From: Elusimicrobiota bacterium | GTDB taxonomy: Bacteria; Ratteibacteria; UBA8468; B48-G9; JAFGKM01 | Assembly (NCBI GenBank): GCA_012515635.1 | Contig: JAAYXZ010000083.1 | Coordinates: 1 to 5,832, forward strand | Direction: 5' to 3' | DNA length: 5,832 nucleotides | Part shown: piece by piece, positions 5,300 through 5,832 of the stretch | Position numbering within the stretch: position 1 is the stretch's first letter | How the letters are laid out: every line of letters begins with the position of its first letter | Program-made: the position numbers and the translations under genes | The notes under the pieces: model-generated | The model's database searches: none | Told to the model about the DNA's origin: nothing | Seen by the model: the letters and a program-made list of their open reading frames with translations, nothing else

Positions 5300-5832
5300 T
5301 TATAACTTGAAGAGGCCTTTTAATCCAAGAAATGCTAAACTCATCAGCCCTGTAAGAATAAATGATATAGGCACTCCCCTGAACATCGGAGTAATCGGCG
5401 CTGTGTTTAAACGCTCTCTTAGAGAAGCAAGAAGAATAATCACAACACAATAACCCAGCGATATGCCAAAAGCGAAGACAAGATTCTGCATAAATGAAAA
5501 CTTATAGTCAATTCCTAAAAAGGCGGAGGCAAGAATAGCGCAATTTGTTGTAATAAGCGGAAGATAGATTCCGAATGCTTTATAAAGCGCAGGAACCTTC
5601 TTCCTGATAATAATCTCCTCAAACTGAACAAAAGATGCAATGGTAAGTATAAACACCGTGGTTCTCAAATATTCTAAATGGAACGGGATTAAAAGATAAT
5701 GGTACATTACCCAACTGATACTGCATGCCATAACTGTTACAAAGACCACCGCTATCCCCATACCCGCAGATGACTTAAGATTGGTGGATATCCCTATAAA
5801 TGAACATAGCCCCAAAAACCGTATCAACAAGA
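5300..5832 (-). CDS. rnfA: Rnf electron transport complex subunit A, 5' end cut by window
   Basis: Membrane subunit of the ferredoxin:NAD+ oxidoreductase (Rnf), which couples electron transfer to Na+ or H+ pumping; called RsxA in E. coli. The frame is open to the right window edge and aligns with RsxA from its LVKFLGLCPF region on, so about 16-18 N-terminal residues lie outside; the TTG at 5830 is read as Leu, not as a start. Numbering from there, FLGLCSF (5-11) and TTNCA (95-98) carry Cys9 and Cys97, the conserved pair that helps hold the intramembrane iron-sulfur cluster, with the same 88-residue spacing as in E. coli. YLRTTVFILTIASFVQFEE (54-72), LRERL (137-141), FRG (150-152) and the ending GLMSLAFLGLKGLFKL match RnfA better than the related NqrE. 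Five or so membrane helices are visible. rnf genes are usually an operon with rnfA near the end, as its position before a gap suggests here. Confidence 0.95.
   Translation of the reverse strand, partial: LLIRFLGLCSFIGISTNLKSSAGMGIAVVFVTVMACSISWVMYHYLLIPFHLEYLRTTVFILTIASFVQFEEIIIRKKVPALYKAFGIYLPLITTNCAILASAFLGIDYKFSFMQNLVFAFGISLGYCVVIILLASLRERLNTAPITPMFRGVPISFILTGLMSLAFLGLKGLFKL

Noticed and set aside
5268..5450. Minus-strand frame extending past the rnfA stop
   Set aside because: It overlaps the rnfA end in another frame and shows no recognisable motif; the rnfA frame is conserved to its stop.

Overview
This 5.8 kb window looks like ordinary core chromosome from an AT-rich, diderm (Gram-negative-type), probably anaerobic bacterium. 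Diderm is inferred from an apolipoprotein N-acyltransferase and a YidC with a large periplasmic domain. An anaerobic, ion-pumping lifestyle is suggested by RnfA of the Rnf complex. The sequence does not fix the phylum; an uncultured candidate phylum (Omnitrophota-like or similar) is only a guess. I see no insertion sequence, CRISPR array, prophage or defence genes.

Layout: positions 1-1979 hold a plus-strand pair, lnt (cut by the window edge) and rnc, overlapping by 25 bp. They converge tail to tail, with a 19 bp gap, on a minus-strand block. Read in its own direction, right to left, this block is: rnfA (cut by the right edge), a 167 bp gap with a good sigma70-type promoter, tRNA-Ala(CGC), surE, a second good promoter straddling the surE stop codon, then rpmH, rnpA, yidD and yidC. 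rpmH (45 codons, 4053-4190) is the one gene too short for a usual ORF cutoff and is clearly real.

The last four genes form the classic L34 / RNase P protein / YidD / YidC cluster and each overlaps the next (10, 16 and 8 bp). It joins ribosome assembly and tRNA 5' maturation to membrane protein insertion. lnt (lipoprotein maturation) and rnc (rRNA and dsRNA processing) add to the envelope and RNA-processing theme, but their pairing may be just gene packing.

No new system is evident. The points most worth a second look are at residue level. RNase III has Asn where the family has a metal-binding Asp, next to a shortened loop. RnpA has RNY in place of the RNR core motif. Other points are the chain of overlapping genes driven by a promoter embedded in the surE end, and a CGC-anticodon alanine tRNA in an AT-rich genome.
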